Part shown: positions 8,297-18,470 of the stretch, in pieces
Numbering within the stretch: the stretch's first letter is position 1
How the letters are laid out: every line of letters starts with the position of its first letter
Assembly: GCA_963827335.1 (NCBI GenBank)
Contig: CAWHAP010000023.1
Span: 558,001-622,000 of the forward strand
Origin: DASQMT01 sp963827335
GTDB taxonomy: Bacteria > Actinomycetota > Thermoleophilia > Solirubrobacterales > Solirubrobacteraceae
Direction of reading: 5' to 3'
Length of the DNA: 64,000 nucleotides
Translations under genes and position numbers: made by a program
The notes under the pieces: model-generated
What the model was told of the DNA's origin: nothing
What the model saw: only the letters and a program-made list of their open reading frames with translations
Database searches by the model: none

Positions 8297-9654
8297 CCGA
8301 TCCCGACACCTTGCGCGCCGCGCTCGCCGGCGACGTCGTCGCCCCCGGCGACGCCGCGTGGGACGAAGCACGGCAGGCGTGGAACCTCGCCGCCGACCAG
8401 CGGCCGGCCCTCGTCGTGCGGGCCGGCGCGGACGACGACCTCGCCGCGACGCTGCGCTTCGCGGCCGCCAACGACCTCCGCGTCGCCCCGCAGTGCACCG
8501 GCCACGGCGCGATGCCGCTCGGCGACCTCTCGGACGCCATCCTGCTGCGCACCGGCGCGCTGACCGGCGTGACGGTCGATCCCGCCGCCCGCACGGCGCG
8601 GGTGCGCGCGGGCACGCTGTGGCGCGACGTCGCCGCGGCGGCCGGCGAGCACGGGCTCGTGTGCCTGCACGGGATGTCCGGCGGCGTCGGGGTGGCCGGC
8701 TACACGCTCGGCGGCGGCCTCGGCTGGCTCGCGCGCCGGCACGGCTTCGCGTCCACCCACGTCCGCTCGTTCGAGGTCGTGACAGCGGCCGGCGAGGAGC
8801 TGCACGTCGACGCCGAGCGCGAGCCGGACCTCTTCTGGGCGCTGCGCGGCGGGGGCGGCGGGCCGGTCGTCGTGCGCTCGCTCGAGTTCGCGCTGTTCCC
8901 GCTGCGCGCCGTCTACGGCGGTGCGCTGATGTGGCCGATGGAGCAGGCGGCGGAGGTCGTGCACGCCTACCGCGCGTGGATCGCGGAGCTGCCGGACAGC
9001 GTGACCTCGACGATCAAGCTCGTCCGCTTCCCGCCGTTCCCGCAGGTCCCCGAGCCGCTGCGCGGCCGGGCGCTCGTCGGGGTCGGGCTCGTGTCGAGCG
9101 GCGACGTGGGGGAGGGCGACGCGCTCGTCGCGCCGCTCCGTGCCGCCGCGCCGCCCTACCTCGACACGCTCGGCGAGGTGCCGGCGCCCGCCCTCGGCGA
9201 GCTGGCCGGCGACCCCGTCGACCCGGTGCCGGGGATGGGCGCCTCGCTCCTGCTCGGTGCGTTCACGGCGGAGACGGCCGACGCGTACGTCGAGCTCGCC
9301 GGCCCGGGCGCCGACGTCCCGCTCGTCACGCTGGACATCCGGCACCTCGGCGGGGCGATCCGGCGCCCGGAGGGCGATCCCGGCGCCGCGGGCGCCGTCG
9401 AGGCCGAGGCGATCGTCTACGGCGTCGGCGTGCCGATGACCGAGGAGGTCGGCGCGGCGATCCAGGCGACGCACGCGGCCGTGCGCGAGCGGCTGGCGCC
9501 GTGGGCCGCCGCGCGGCGCTCGCTGCTCACGTTCGACGAGGCGGACGGCGGCCTCCACGGATCGTTCCCGCCCGAGGTGGCGGACCGGCTCGCGCGCGTG
9601 CAGGCCGCGTACGACCCGGACGGCCGGCTGCTGGCGAACCACGTCGCCGCCTGA
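8293..9654 (+). CDS. FAD-linked oxidoreductase, PCMH/BBE type
   Basis: 453 residues. The N-terminal PCMH-type FAD domain is clear: RPALVVRAGADDDLAATLRF, then CTGHGAMPLGDL, whose His is at the position used for 8-alpha-histidyl attachment of FAD, then GGVGVAGYTLGGGLGWLARRHG. The second flavin-linking cysteine of bicovalent enzymes is absent. The C-terminal YDPDGRLLANHVAA is the berberine-bridge-type end. Such enzymes oxidise alcohols, sugars or secondary metabolites with oxygen; the substrate is unknown. It is the second gene of a two-gene operon divergent from the LysR-esterase fusion. A second member of the family lies at 29,782-31,173. Confidence 0.85.
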   Translation: MTDPDTLRAALAGDVVAPGDAAWDEARQAWNLAADQRPALVVRAGADDDLAATLRFAAANDLRVAPQCTGHGAMPLGDLSDAILLRTGALTGVTVDPAARTARVRAGTLWRDVAAAAGEHGLVCLHGMSGGVGVAGYTLGGGLGWLARRHGFASTHVRSFEVVTAAGEELHVDAEREPDLFWALRGGGGGPVVVRSLEFALFPLRAVYGGALMWPMEQAAEVVHAYRAWIAELPDSVTSTIKLVRFPPFPQVPEPLRGRALVGVGLVSSGDVGEGDALVAPLRAAAPPYLDTLGEVPAPALGELAGDPVDPVPGMGASLLLGAFTAETADAYVELAGPGADVPLVTLDIRHLGGAIRRPEGDPGAAGAVEAEAIVYGVGVPMTEEVGAAIQATHAAVRERLAPWAAARRSLLTFDEADGGLHGSFPPEVADRLARVQAAYDPDGRLLANHVAA

Positions 9655-9656
9655 GC

Positions 9657-10079
9657 TCAGCCCTCCCGGCGGTGGCCGCCGCGGCGGTGCGTGAGCCCGT
9701 CGAGCAGGACCTCGACGGGGGAACGGCGATTGAGCTGCTCGAGCTGGGCGCGGAGCTCGTGGATGTCGTCGGCCGCGCGCGACGCGTGGCTGCCGGCGGC
9801 GGCGAGTCGCTGCACGCCGCCGGCCAGCGCGTGCGCCGCGGCGACCGCGGCCGGCTTGCGCCCGACCGGCACGCCGAGGACGCGTCGCCGGCGGACGGCG
9901 AGCGGGCCGATCTTGCGCCCGGGCGCGAGGCGCGTGCCCAGCGCGAGCCCGCCCGCGAGCCCGGCCGCCGCGTAGCCGATCGCCCGCGCGGCCTGAGGGG
10001 CGTTCGACGCGACGGTGCCTCCGACGTCCTTGGCCTTTCCGGCGATCGACGCGCCGGGGGTATGCGTGGCGACGGACAT
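9657..10079 (-). CDS. small Gly/Ala-rich membrane-associated protein, family unknown
   Basis: 140 residues. A weakly hydrophobic Gly/Ala segment (AAGLAGGLALG, about residues 36-50) is followed by the basic motif VRRRRVLGVPVGRKPAA and an amphipathic C-terminal half (AADDIHELRAQLEQLNRR). The same order of hydrophobic Gly/Ala stretch and RRRxxVLGVPV motif occurs in the next gene upstream, so the two are paralogues or an interacting pair. I do not recognise the family. It lies three bases after the end of the convergent flavin oxidase, and its start is two bases after the stop of the upstream partner gene. Start is the ATG complementary to 10,077-10,079. Confidence 0.65.
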   Translation of the reverse strand: MSVATHTPGASIAGKAKDVGGTVASNAPQAARAIGYAAAGLAGGLALGTRLAPGRKIGPLAVRRRRVLGVPVGRKPAAVAAAHALAGGVQRLAAAGSHASRAADDIHELRAQLEQLNRRSPVEVLLDGLTHRRGGHRREG

Positions 10080-10081
10080 GA

Positions 10082-10594
10082 CTACCCCAGGAGCTTCCCG
10101 ATGCGCTCGGCCTGATCGGCGGCGCGCTCGATGTCCTTGGACACGCTCTTCGACGTCTTCGCGAACTGCAGGCTCGCGCCGCCGACGGCCTTCGCCATCG
10201 CCCGCGGATCGACGGACGGCAGGTGGCCGGGGACGGGGACGCCCAGGACGGTGGTGCGGCGGCGGCGGCTCTTGAGCGCGAGGCCTCCGGCGATCCCGGC
10301 CGCGGCGGCCCCGACGGCGACCGCCGGGCCCTTCGCGCGGCCGGCCGCGTGCCTGATGGTCCCGGCGATGCCGCCGTTCCCGTTGGCGGCGGACCGGGTC
10401 GCGGGCGTCGCGGCCCGCCCGTTCCTGCTCGCGGCCGCGGACCGCGCCGCGGGCTTCTTCGCTCGCGCGGCCTTGGGCTTCGCCCTCGCACGAGCGGCAG
10501 GCTGCTTGGCCCTGGCACGCGCTGCCGGCTTCTTCGCGGCCCCGGTGCCCCCTGAACGTCTCGAGTTGGTGGTCTTCGTCTCGCCGTCGGCCAT
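10082..10594 (-). CDS. protein with histone-H1-like Lys/Ala/Arg tail and a Gly/Ala membrane segment
   Basis: About 170 residues. Residues 10-60 are low-complexity basic repeats (AKKPAARARAKQPAARARAK and similar), resembling the C-terminal tails of bacterial histone-H1-like and mycobacterial HU proteins. They are followed by a Gly/Ala hydrophobic segment (AVAVGAAAAGIAGGLAL), then RRRRTTVLGVPVPG, shared with the downstream gene, and an amphipathic end (SKSVSKDIERAADQAERIG). The layout suggests nucleic-acid or anionic-polymer binding tethered to the membrane, which is inference. It forms a two-gene operon with the 9,657 gene and is divergent from the DUF892 gene. A GTG one codon upstream (10,597) is an alternative start. 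Confidence 0.65.
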   Translation of the reverse strand: MADGETKTTNSRRSGGTGAAKKPAARARAKQPAARARAKPKAARAKKPAARSAAASRNGRAATPATRSAANGNGGIAGTIRHAAGRAKGPAVAVGAAAAGIAGGLALKSRRRRTTVLGVPVPGHLPSVDPRAMAKAVGGASLQFAKTSKSVSKDIERAADQAERIGKLLG

Positions 10595-10746
10595 CACACG
10601 CCCCTCTCATCGCTCAACGACCTGGCGCGTTCGCCCTACCCTCATCGCCGCCGGACGATGCAAGCGGTCCGAAAAACGCCTGCACGGATGCCCTGCGCCG
10701 CCCCCGGGTAAGGCCCGCTCATCGGGAAGCGACATGGGAGGTTCCG

Positions 10747-11343
10747 ATGGCCGACACACCGACGCGCGACGCGAAGCTCGTGGAGTTCCTGAACGAGGCG
10801 TACGCCAAGGAGAAGCAGCTCGAGACGTCCCTCGAGGCAGCGATGGAGGCGACCACGCACGACGCCTACGCCAAGCGTCTCAGCGATCATCTGAAGGAGA
10901 CGAAGTCGCACGGGACCCAGGTCTCGCGCCGCATCAAGCAGCTCGGCGGGTCGCCGGAGACGGTCTCGGTCCCCGGGCCGGAGGGCCTCGGGCGGTTCGC
11001 CCGCAACGTGTCCGAGAAGCTCGACCAGGCCAAGACGGCGGCCAAGGGCCCGATGGACGCGGTGCGCCGGACCGGCGAGCAGCAGAAGATGCTCGACAAC
11101 GCTCGCATGCAGTACGCCGACGAGGCGCAGGAGATCGCGACCTACACCGTGATCGAGGCGCTGGCGACGGAGTCCGGCGACAAGGAGACCGCAAAGCTCG
11201 CGCGCGACATCAAGCGCGAGGAGGAGCGCATGCAGAAGTTCGTCGCGGACCTCCTGCCCGAGCTCGCGGCCGGAGTCGCGCACGACGAGATCCCGATCTC
11301 GGAGCTGGAGGGCCCCGCGGCACGGCGCACGGCGACGACCTGA
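10747..11343 (+). CDS. DUF892/YciE ferritin-like protein
   Basis: 198 residues. It begins MADTPTRDAKLVEFLNEAYA and continues KEKQLETSLEAAME, the first helix of the DUF892 (YciE/YciF) ferritin-like family with its metal-binding Glu residues. The second helix pair is near EQQKMLDNARMQYADEAQEIA. An insertion of about 50 residues (GGSPETVSVPG to RRTGEQQ) separates the two pairs. Members are stress-induced and bind a di-iron centre. The region upstream contains GGGTAA at about 10,708, reminiscent of general-stress sigma promoters, but no matching -35 was clear. Start ATG is preceded by GGGAGG at 10,737-10,742. Confidence 0.75.
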   Translation: MADTPTRDAKLVEFLNEAYAKEKQLETSLEAAMEATTHDAYAKRLSDHLKETKSHGTQVSRRIKQLGGSPETVSVPGPEGLGRFARNVSEKLDQAKTAAKGPMDAVRRTGEQQKMLDNARMQYADEAQEIATYTVIEALATESGDKETAKLARDIKREEERMQKFVADLLPELAAGVAHDEIPISELEGPAARRTATT

Positions 11344-11357
11344 CCGATCGGGGGGCA

Positions 11358-11371
11358 GGCTCGAGCGAGCC
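11358..11371 (+). terminator. short hairpin after the DUF892 gene
   Basis: A perfect 6-bp inverted repeat, GGCTCG/CGAGCC with a 2-nt centre, sits 15 bases after the stop codon. There is no T-tract. Weak terminator candidate. Confidence 0.4.
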
Positions 11372-11436
11372 GCTACGCCGGGCGCGGGCGCGAGTCCGCG
11401 GTCATGTCCGGCGAGGCGGGATAATCGACGGAACGC

Positions 11437-11459
11437 CGGGCGCCGTCCAGGAGCGCCCG
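11437..11459. promoter_or_regulatory. hairpin upstream of the 23-residue peptide gene
   Basis: CGGGCGC and GCGCCCG form 7-bp arms around a 9-nt loop, ending 20 bases before the small peptide start codon. A -10-like GATAAT lies just upstream at about 11,420. The hairpin would sit in the 5' leader of the peptide mRNA. Confidence 0.35.
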
Positions 11460-11478
11460 CAGACGGAGGGACCACGCC

Positions 11479-11550
11479 ATGAACACCCGGACCATCGCGC
11501 TCATCGCGCTCATCATCGCCGTCATCGTCCTGCTGTTGCTCGTCCTCTGA
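11479..11550 (+). CDS. 23-residue single-span hydrophobic peptide
   Basis: ATG at 11,479 opens a 24-codon frame that ends with TGA at 11,548-11,550. The product is 23 residues: a short polar start (MNTRT) followed by an unbroken run of Ile, Leu, Val and Ala, long enough for one membrane helix. A good ribosome site (GGAGGG, about 11,465-11,470) lies nine bases upstream, and a GATAAT box and hairpin precede it. The end overlaps the last 29 bases of the convergent DUF2867 gene. Very short one-helix proteins of this type exist in actinobacteria, but I cannot name a family or function. Confidence 0.5.
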   Translation: MNTRTIALIALIIAVIVLLLLVL

Positions 11551-12154
11551 CCGCTGCTGAGCGGCGCGCGGCGACGGCTTCGTCGCGCGCCCGCCAGTCC
11601 CGCCCGATGTCCCGCATCAGCGCCGGGTACACGACGCGGTGCCGGAACGGGGTGATCGCGGCCATGTAGGCCGTCCCGAGGCGGCCCTTCGGTTTGACGA
11701 GGACGGCCATCTGCCCGCGGTGGCCGCCGTGCTCGTCGGCCACCCAGCCGATGTGCAGCACCGCGTGCGCGGTCCGGTTGAGGATCTCCGCCGCCCACTC
11801 GTCGCGCAGCAGGTAGAGCGAGGTGAAGGGCAGCGCCGCGAAGTCCGGGCCGGGGGCGGCGCGCAGATCCGCCGGCAGCCGGTCGCGCAGCGTCGGCCGC
11901 GGCATGCGCTGCCCGGCGTCCGCTTCGTCCCAGCCGAGCAGCGCGCCGAGCTTCCACCGGATCGCGAAGAGCGCACGGGCGGCGCGTGAGGAGCTCGTCG
12001 ACGTGTCGCCCGAGGCGATCTGCTCCACCAGCCGAGGGAGGTCGTCCGGGCCGCCCGGCGTCGGCAGCGCCCAGACGTCCTCGAGCCGGAAGTCGCGGGT
12101 GAGCTCGTGGATCCGCCACGGCCGGGAGGTGTGCTCGCTGTCCGGGAGTCTCAT
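11522..12154 (-). CDS. DUF2867 family protein
   Basis: 210 residues. The pattern SRPWRIHELTRDFRLEDVWA followed by PTPGGPDDLPRLVEQIASGD and, later, ILNRTAHAVLHIGWV, KGRLGTAYMAAITPFRH and VYPALMRDIGR is typical of DUF2867, a family of uncharacterised proteins with an SRPBCC-like outline. The biochemical function is unknown. Its start overlaps the stop of the upstream methyltransferase gene by four bases (ATGA), so the two form an operon. Confidence 0.75.
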   Translation of the reverse strand: MRLPDSEHTSRPWRIHELTRDFRLEDVWALPTPGGPDDLPRLVEQIASGDTSTSSSRAARALFAIRWKLGALLGWDEADAGQRMPRPTLRDRLPADLRAAPGPDFAALPFTSLYLLRDEWAAEILNRTAHAVLHIGWVADEHGGHRGQMAVLVKPKGRLGTAYMAAITPFRHRVVYPALMRDIGRDWRARDEAVAARRSAAVRGRATAGR

Positions 12155-13077
12155 GCGCGGCCTCCGTCCCTCATGCGGCGGAGGCGGCGCGCGCGCCGCC
12201 CGATCGTCCGCAGCGGCCCCGTCCAGCGCCAGCTCTTGCTCGTCTCGTAGACGCGGTTCTCGCGCCCGACCCGGATCAGCTCGGCGCAGAGCGTCTCGAT
12301 GTTCTGCCTGGCGGCAGCGAGCTCGCGCGGCTCGCCGGGCTCCGGCGCCTCGAGCTCCTCGATCGTGATCGTCCCCGGCCGGCGGCGCATCACGACGACG
12401 CCCTGCCCGTAGAGCGGCGGCGGCCCGTGCGGCACGCCCTCGCGCAGCTCGAGGATCTCGAACGCGCGGCCCCAGTGGGCGCGGATCCACCACTCCGACA
12501 GCAGGATGAACGGGCCCCCCTTGTCCCACTCCACGTGCGGGCTGAGGATGTTCATGCCGTTGTGCTCCTCGCCGACCGGCACGGTCCCGAACCGCGTGTG
12601 CCCGGGCCCGAACATCGTCACGACGAGGATCCCGCCCTCCTCGACGACGCGGTGCAGCTCGGCCAGCCACGCGCTCCACTCGAAGGCGAGATGCGTGAAG
12701 ACCGAGAACGCCCACGCCATCCGGAAGTGCCCGTCCGGGACGGGGAGGGGCGGCGCACCGTCCGAGAGGACCGCGTGGACCTCCGGGAGGTTCGCCTGCA
12801 GCCAGGCGATGCTGCGCGGGTCGATGTCCGAGCCCCAGAACTCGCCCTCTGGGGTCTTGGTCGCCGCATGACGGAGGATGCGACCCGCACCGCAGCCGAA
12901 GTCGAGCGACCGGGTCCCGTCGAACGTCCATCCCTCCGGCAGCAGCGACGTGATCAGCTCCCACTGCTCACGACCGCGCTCGTCGAACACCGCGTACGGA
13001 TCCTCGTGGTCGAGGAACCATCCGACGCGGTAGATCAGATGATCCGGGGGCCTGGGTACGGCACGTGACTCCGTCAA
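12151..13077 (-). CDS. class I SAM-dependent methyltransferase
   Basis: 308 residues. The SAM-binding motif I is SLDFGCGAGRILRH, the acidic motif II is FWGSDIDPRSIAW, and motif IV is in FRMAWAFSVFTHLA. The C-terminal tail (YETSKSWRWTGPLRTIGRRAR) is of the kind found on methyltransferases and glycosyltransferases of cell-surface polysaccharide clusters, where SWRLTAPLR-like ends are common. That hints at a saccharide substrate, which is inference. It is the first gene of an operon with the DUF2867 gene (4-base overlap). Start is the ATG complementary to 13,075-13,077. Confidence 0.8.
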   Translation of the reverse strand: MTESRAVPRPPDHLIYRVGWFLDHEDPYAVFDERGREQWELITSLLPEGWTFDGTRSLDFGCGAGRILRHAATKTPEGEFWGSDIDPRSIAWLQANLPEVHAVLSDGAPPLPVPDGHFRMAWAFSVFTHLAFEWSAWLAELHRVVEEGGILVVTMFGPGHTRFGTVPVGEEHNGMNILSPHVEWDKGGPFILLSEWWIRAHWGRAFEILELREGVPHGPPPLYGQGVVVMRRRPGTITIEELEAPEPGEPRELAAARQNIETLCAELIRVGRENRVYETSKSWRWTGPLRTIGRRARRLRRMRDGGRA

Positions 13078-13359
13078 CTCGCTGCTCGCTCTCGTTCGAC
13101 GCCGGGGTGACAGTCAAACGTACGGCGAGCGCGCGCGGGCCCCAGAGAGCGGGGGCCGGCCGTGGCCCCCGCATCTGGAGAGTGGCTCGTCCTTGAGTGG
13201 CGCGCGAGCGCCTGTCCGTGGCCTCGCTCTGTGGACACCTCAGCCGCCCCGGAGTTATGGCGCCGGACGCCGGGATGTCACCGGCCGGACGACGGCGCGC
13301 GCGGGCTGCGCGGGTGCAGCCCGTTGCGGCTTGACACCCCCAGTCGTGGCGCCGCGACG
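13078..13359. promoter_or_regulatory. 282-bp divergent intergenic region with a strong hairpin
   Basis: This is the longest gene-free stretch of the window. It holds a perfect 9-bp hairpin, GCGGGGGCC (13,149-13,157) and GGCCCCCGC (13,164-13,172) with a 6-nt loop, extended outward by CCAGA/TCTGG arms. A TTGACA hexamer occurs at 13,331 but lies too close to the next start codon to be its -35 box. No ORF or RNA gene is evident. Confidence 0.45.
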
Positions 13360-14543
13360 ATGGCCGGGTCCGTGCGCCGTTCTCCGCACTCCCTGCCTGA
13401 AGGGAGCCGAGCCGCGGAGGCACCGGGTCGTCCTCGGCCCGCGCCGCCGCAGCCGGTTCCGGCGGCTGCCGAGGTGCTCGCCCTGCAGCGCTCGGCCGGC
13501 AACCACGCCGTCGGCAACATGCTGGCGCGGCGCGACCCCGAGGAGGGCGTGAAGCCGCGATCTCGTTCAAGGTCTTCAGCAGGAAGTCCAAGTGGGCCGA
13601 GCTGTCGGTCAAGCTGTCACGCGCGGAGACGGGCCCGGCGGGCGTCGACTGGCCGCCGATCGCGCAGCAGCCGAAGTTCGAGCTCGAGTTCGGGGAGGGC
13701 CTGGCCGGCAAGCTCAAGCTCACGACGCCGGCGTTCACGCTGATCCCGCTCGAGAGCGGCGAGCTCGAGGTGATGGGCCTGCCGATCACGGGCAAGCTCG
13801 AGACGAAGTTCCTCGAGGCCAAGATCGAGACGGGCGACGCGAAGCAGGCGCTGGGGGAGGACCTCAGTCCCGCCGCCATCGCGTTCAAGGGCGTCGCCAA
13901 GGACACGGAGGGCGGCGGCTTCGAGGTCGAGGTGAAGGTGGCGCTGAGCACGGCCGGGCTCGCGCGCGTCATGCAGTCCCTGACCGCCAAGGACCGGGCG
14001 GCCCTCAAGCAGATGGAGAAGATCTCCGAGCAGCTCGAGCAGTGGCACGCCCGGCAAGGAGCCCGGCGAGCCGGAGGGTGCGGAGACCGAGGGCAAGGAG
14101 ACCGACGGCGGTGCCGGGCCGGACGGTCCCGGCTCAGCCGCAAGGAGGACGTCGCGGGCGACGCCAAGGGCAAGGGCGACCTCCCCGACGAGGGCGGCCG
14201 CGAGGCGCCCGCGGTCCACGTGCGTCCGCACAAGGTCAAGGGCCCGGGCGCGGACGACGAGGTCGTCGAGGCGCTGCGCGACATGGCGCTCGTCTCGGGC
14301 ATCAGCAGCAAGCGCCGCTACAAGGTCGGCAACCGGCTGACCCCCACGCTCGAGTTCGACACCGCGGCCGCGCGCTACCGCGTCAAGGGGTTGCCGATCG
14401 TCGTCACCAACTACTTCCGCGACGACGACGGCTACTACCTCGAGGCGACGGTCTCGGACAACTACCGGCTCGGCAGGACGAAGATCGTCGTGGTCGAGGG
14501 CACCGGGATCACCTGGGACTACACGTTCAAGAAGAAGGCGTGA
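13360..14543 (+). pseudogene. LQRSAGN-motif protein (eCIS-associated type) with frame changes
   Basis: The first about 66 codons from ATG 13,360 encode a Pro/Ala-rich start and then VLALQRSAGNHAVGNMLARR, the signature found near the N-terminus of many proteins linked to extracellular contractile injection systems. After a frame change near 13,557 the protein continues with a beta-rich repeated domain (KFELEFGEGLAGKLKL, MGLPITGKLETKF, FEVEVKVALS). Between about 14,040 and 14,145 the high-GC third positions fall in another frame that encodes an acidic linker (PGKEPGEPEGAETEGKE), then the first frame resumes to the end (VSDNYRLGRTKIVVV). Three indels are needed to read one protein of about 390 residues. 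They could be sequencing errors or real decay. Confidence 0.6.
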
Positions 14544-14573
14544 CGGGCCGGCGGCCCGGGCGTAGTGCAAGGC

Positions 14574-15071
14574 ATGGTCGCGTTCCTGCTCCCCTCCCTC
14601 GCCGCGCTCCTCCTCGCGGGCGCGCCGGTGCCCGCCACCGCCCCCGATCCCCCACCGCCCGCGGGACATCTCTCGAGTTCGAGCCTGCCGTTCCGCACCG
14701 TCGCGAAGGGCGACGGCGCGGCGAGCTCGCTCCGCGACGCCGCCGATCTCGTCGTCGGCCGCGAGGCGCGCTGGAAGCGGATCTGGCGCAAGCTGACCGG
14801 CGGCGACCCGGGGCGGCCGCGGGTCGACTTCGACCGCCGCCGCCTCCTGGTGGTCATTCAGGGCCGCAGGCCGAGCAACGGCTACCGGATCCGGATCAGG
14901 CGGGTGGACGAGCTGCCCGGCGGCATCGTGGTCGACGTGCGCGACGTCTCCCCGGGGCCCGGCTGCCTGGCGGGCGGCGTCCTGACGTCGCCGTACCACG
15001 TCGTGTCGATCCCCCGCGTCGACCGGCGCGTCGACTTCGTCCGCACCCAGCGCGTGGCCGACTGCGACTGA
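14574..15071 (+). CDS. secreted PrcB-C-domain-like protein
   Basis: 165 residues. A signal peptide is likely (MVAFLLPSLAALLLAGAPVPATA). The mature part contains WKRIWRKLTGG, RPRVDFDRRRLLVVIQGRRPSNGYRIRIRRVDE and a later PYHVVSIPR, matching the pattern of the PrcB C-terminal (protealysin-associated) domain in which a strand V-x-x-G-x-R-P-x-x-G-Y-x-I is characteristic. In characterised relatives the domain helps mature or inhibit an exported protease. No protease gene is adjacent. Two cysteines (GPGCLAGG and VADCD) may form a disulfide. Start is ATG 14,574. Confidence 0.65.
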   Translation: MVAFLLPSLAALLLAGAPVPATAPDPPPPAGHLSSSSLPFRTVAKGDGAASSLRDAADLVVGREARWKRIWRKLTGGDPGRPRVDFDRRRLLVVIQGRRPSNGYRIRIRRVDELPGGIVVDVRDVSPGPGCLAGGVLTSPYHVVSIPRVDRRVDFVRTQRVADCD

Positions 15072-15078
15072 GCGCCGG

Positions 15079-17460
<2,382 letters not shown>

Positions 17461-17527
17461 CGTGTCTCCATCCGTCCTGGCTCGATCCGACCAGCCTGGC
17501 ACAGAGCGCCCGGTGCTCCTTCGCCGC

Positions 17528-17884
17528 TCACCGGTCCTGCAGCAGGCCGAGCACGTTGCCGTCGGGGTCGGTGACGGTGGCCACCAGGCGGCCGCCGCCG
17601 ACGTCGTGCGGGGACTCCTGCACGGTGGCGCCCGCGGCGGTCACCTCGGCCAGCTTCGCCTCGATGTCCGGCACGTGCCAGTACGCCACGGGCGAGGTCA
17701 TGCCCTGCGGTCCCCCGCCCGGCACCAGTCCGATGTGCTGGCCCTCGGCCTCGAAGCCGACGTAGTAGGAGCCGTCGTGCTGCGGCGGGAAGCCGAGCAG
17801 GGCGGCGTACACCGCCTTGGCCGCCGCAAGGTCGGACACGGGATGCAGCACGGTCCTGATCCCCTGGGTGGAAGAGCCGGTCAT
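17528..17884 (-). CDS. VOC family (glyoxalase/bleomycin-resistance fold) protein
   Basis: 118 residues made of two beta-alpha-beta-beta-beta modules: IRTVLHPVSDLAAAKAVYAALLG with SYYVGFEAEGQHIGLV, and AYWHVPDIEAKLAEVTAAGATV ending ATVTDPDGNVLGLLQDR. The last strand is the classic VOC end. Possible roles are metalloenzyme or drug-binding protein. Start at 17,884 was chosen because an AGGAG sits six bases upstream; an in-frame ATG at 17,917 has no ribosome site. It lies 67 bases upstream of the UvrA2 gene on the same strand and may be co-transcribed with it. Confidence 0.85.
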   Translation of the reverse strand: MTGSSTQGIRTVLHPVSDLAAAKAVYAALLGFPPQHDGSYYVGFEAEGQHIGLVPGGGPQGMTSPVAYWHVPDIEAKLAEVTAAGATVQESPHDVGGGRLVATVTDPDGNVLGLLQDR

Positions 17885-17989
17885 GGTCGCTCCTGGCGTC
17901 GCGGTGGTGGTGTCCATGGCGGGCACGCTAGCCGCGGTCCGGGGGCCGTCGCTTCTCGATTCCTGATCGGTTTGCTGTGCTTCCCCGGC

Positions 17990-18460
17990 ATGCCCGGCCT
18001 GCTGCCCGTCTCGTTCCGGCGCGCGACCGACGCTGACGCGCGTGGCGCCGCGGACCTGTGGCTCCGCGCCCGCACGGCGGCGATCGGCGCGATCCCACCG
18101 CCCGTGCACGACGATGACGACGTGCGCGCGTGGTTCGCGTCGCACGTGGTCCGCGCCGCCGAGCTGTGGATCGCCGAGGACGGGGCCGGCGCGCTCGTGG
18201 GCCTGCTCGTCCTGGACGGGCCGTGGCTCGATCAGCTCTACGTGGAGCCGGCGATGACCGGTCGCGGGATCGGCGGCGGACTGGTGGAGGTGGCCAAGCG
18301 CGAGCGCCCGCACGGCCTCCGGCTGTGGACGTTCGCGTCCAATGCGGGAGCGCACCGGTTCTACGAGCGGCATGGCTTCGTCGCGAGGGACCGCACCGAC
18401 GGGCGGGGCAACGAGGAGGGCGCACCCGACATCCTCTACGTCTGGCCCGGCGGCGGGTAA
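17990..18460 (+). CDS. GNAT N-acetyltransferase
   Basis: 156 residues. FRRATDADARGAADLWLRAR is the N-terminal strand and helix. LDQLYVEPAMTGRGIGGGLVEVAKRE carries the acetyl-CoA pyrophosphate loop (R-G-x-G-G-G). ASNAGAHRFYERHGFVA is the conserved C-terminal helix and strand. The acceptor substrate is unknown. It is divergent from the VOC gene and ends ten bases before the start of the aminotransferase pseudogene, with which it may once have formed an operon. Confidence 0.88.
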   Translation: MPGLLPVSFRRATDADARGAADLWLRARTAAIGAIPPPVHDDDDVRAWFASHVVRAAELWIAEDGAGALVGLLVLDGPWLDQLYVEPAMTGRGIGGGLVEVAKRERPHGLRLWTFASNAGAHRFYERHGFVARDRTDGRGNEEGAPDILYVWPGGG

Positions 18461-18470
18461 GGAGGCGGGG

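Noticed and set aside
5596..9654. 1352-codon plus-strand frame across four genes
   Set aside because: Only its last third (8,293-9,654) is a real gene, a flavin oxidase. The earlier part is a shadow of the kinase and the minus-strand fusion gene.
13331..13360. TTGACA as the -35 box of the LQRSAGN gene
   Set aside because: Only 24 bases separate it from the start codon, leaving no room for a -10 box at normal spacing.
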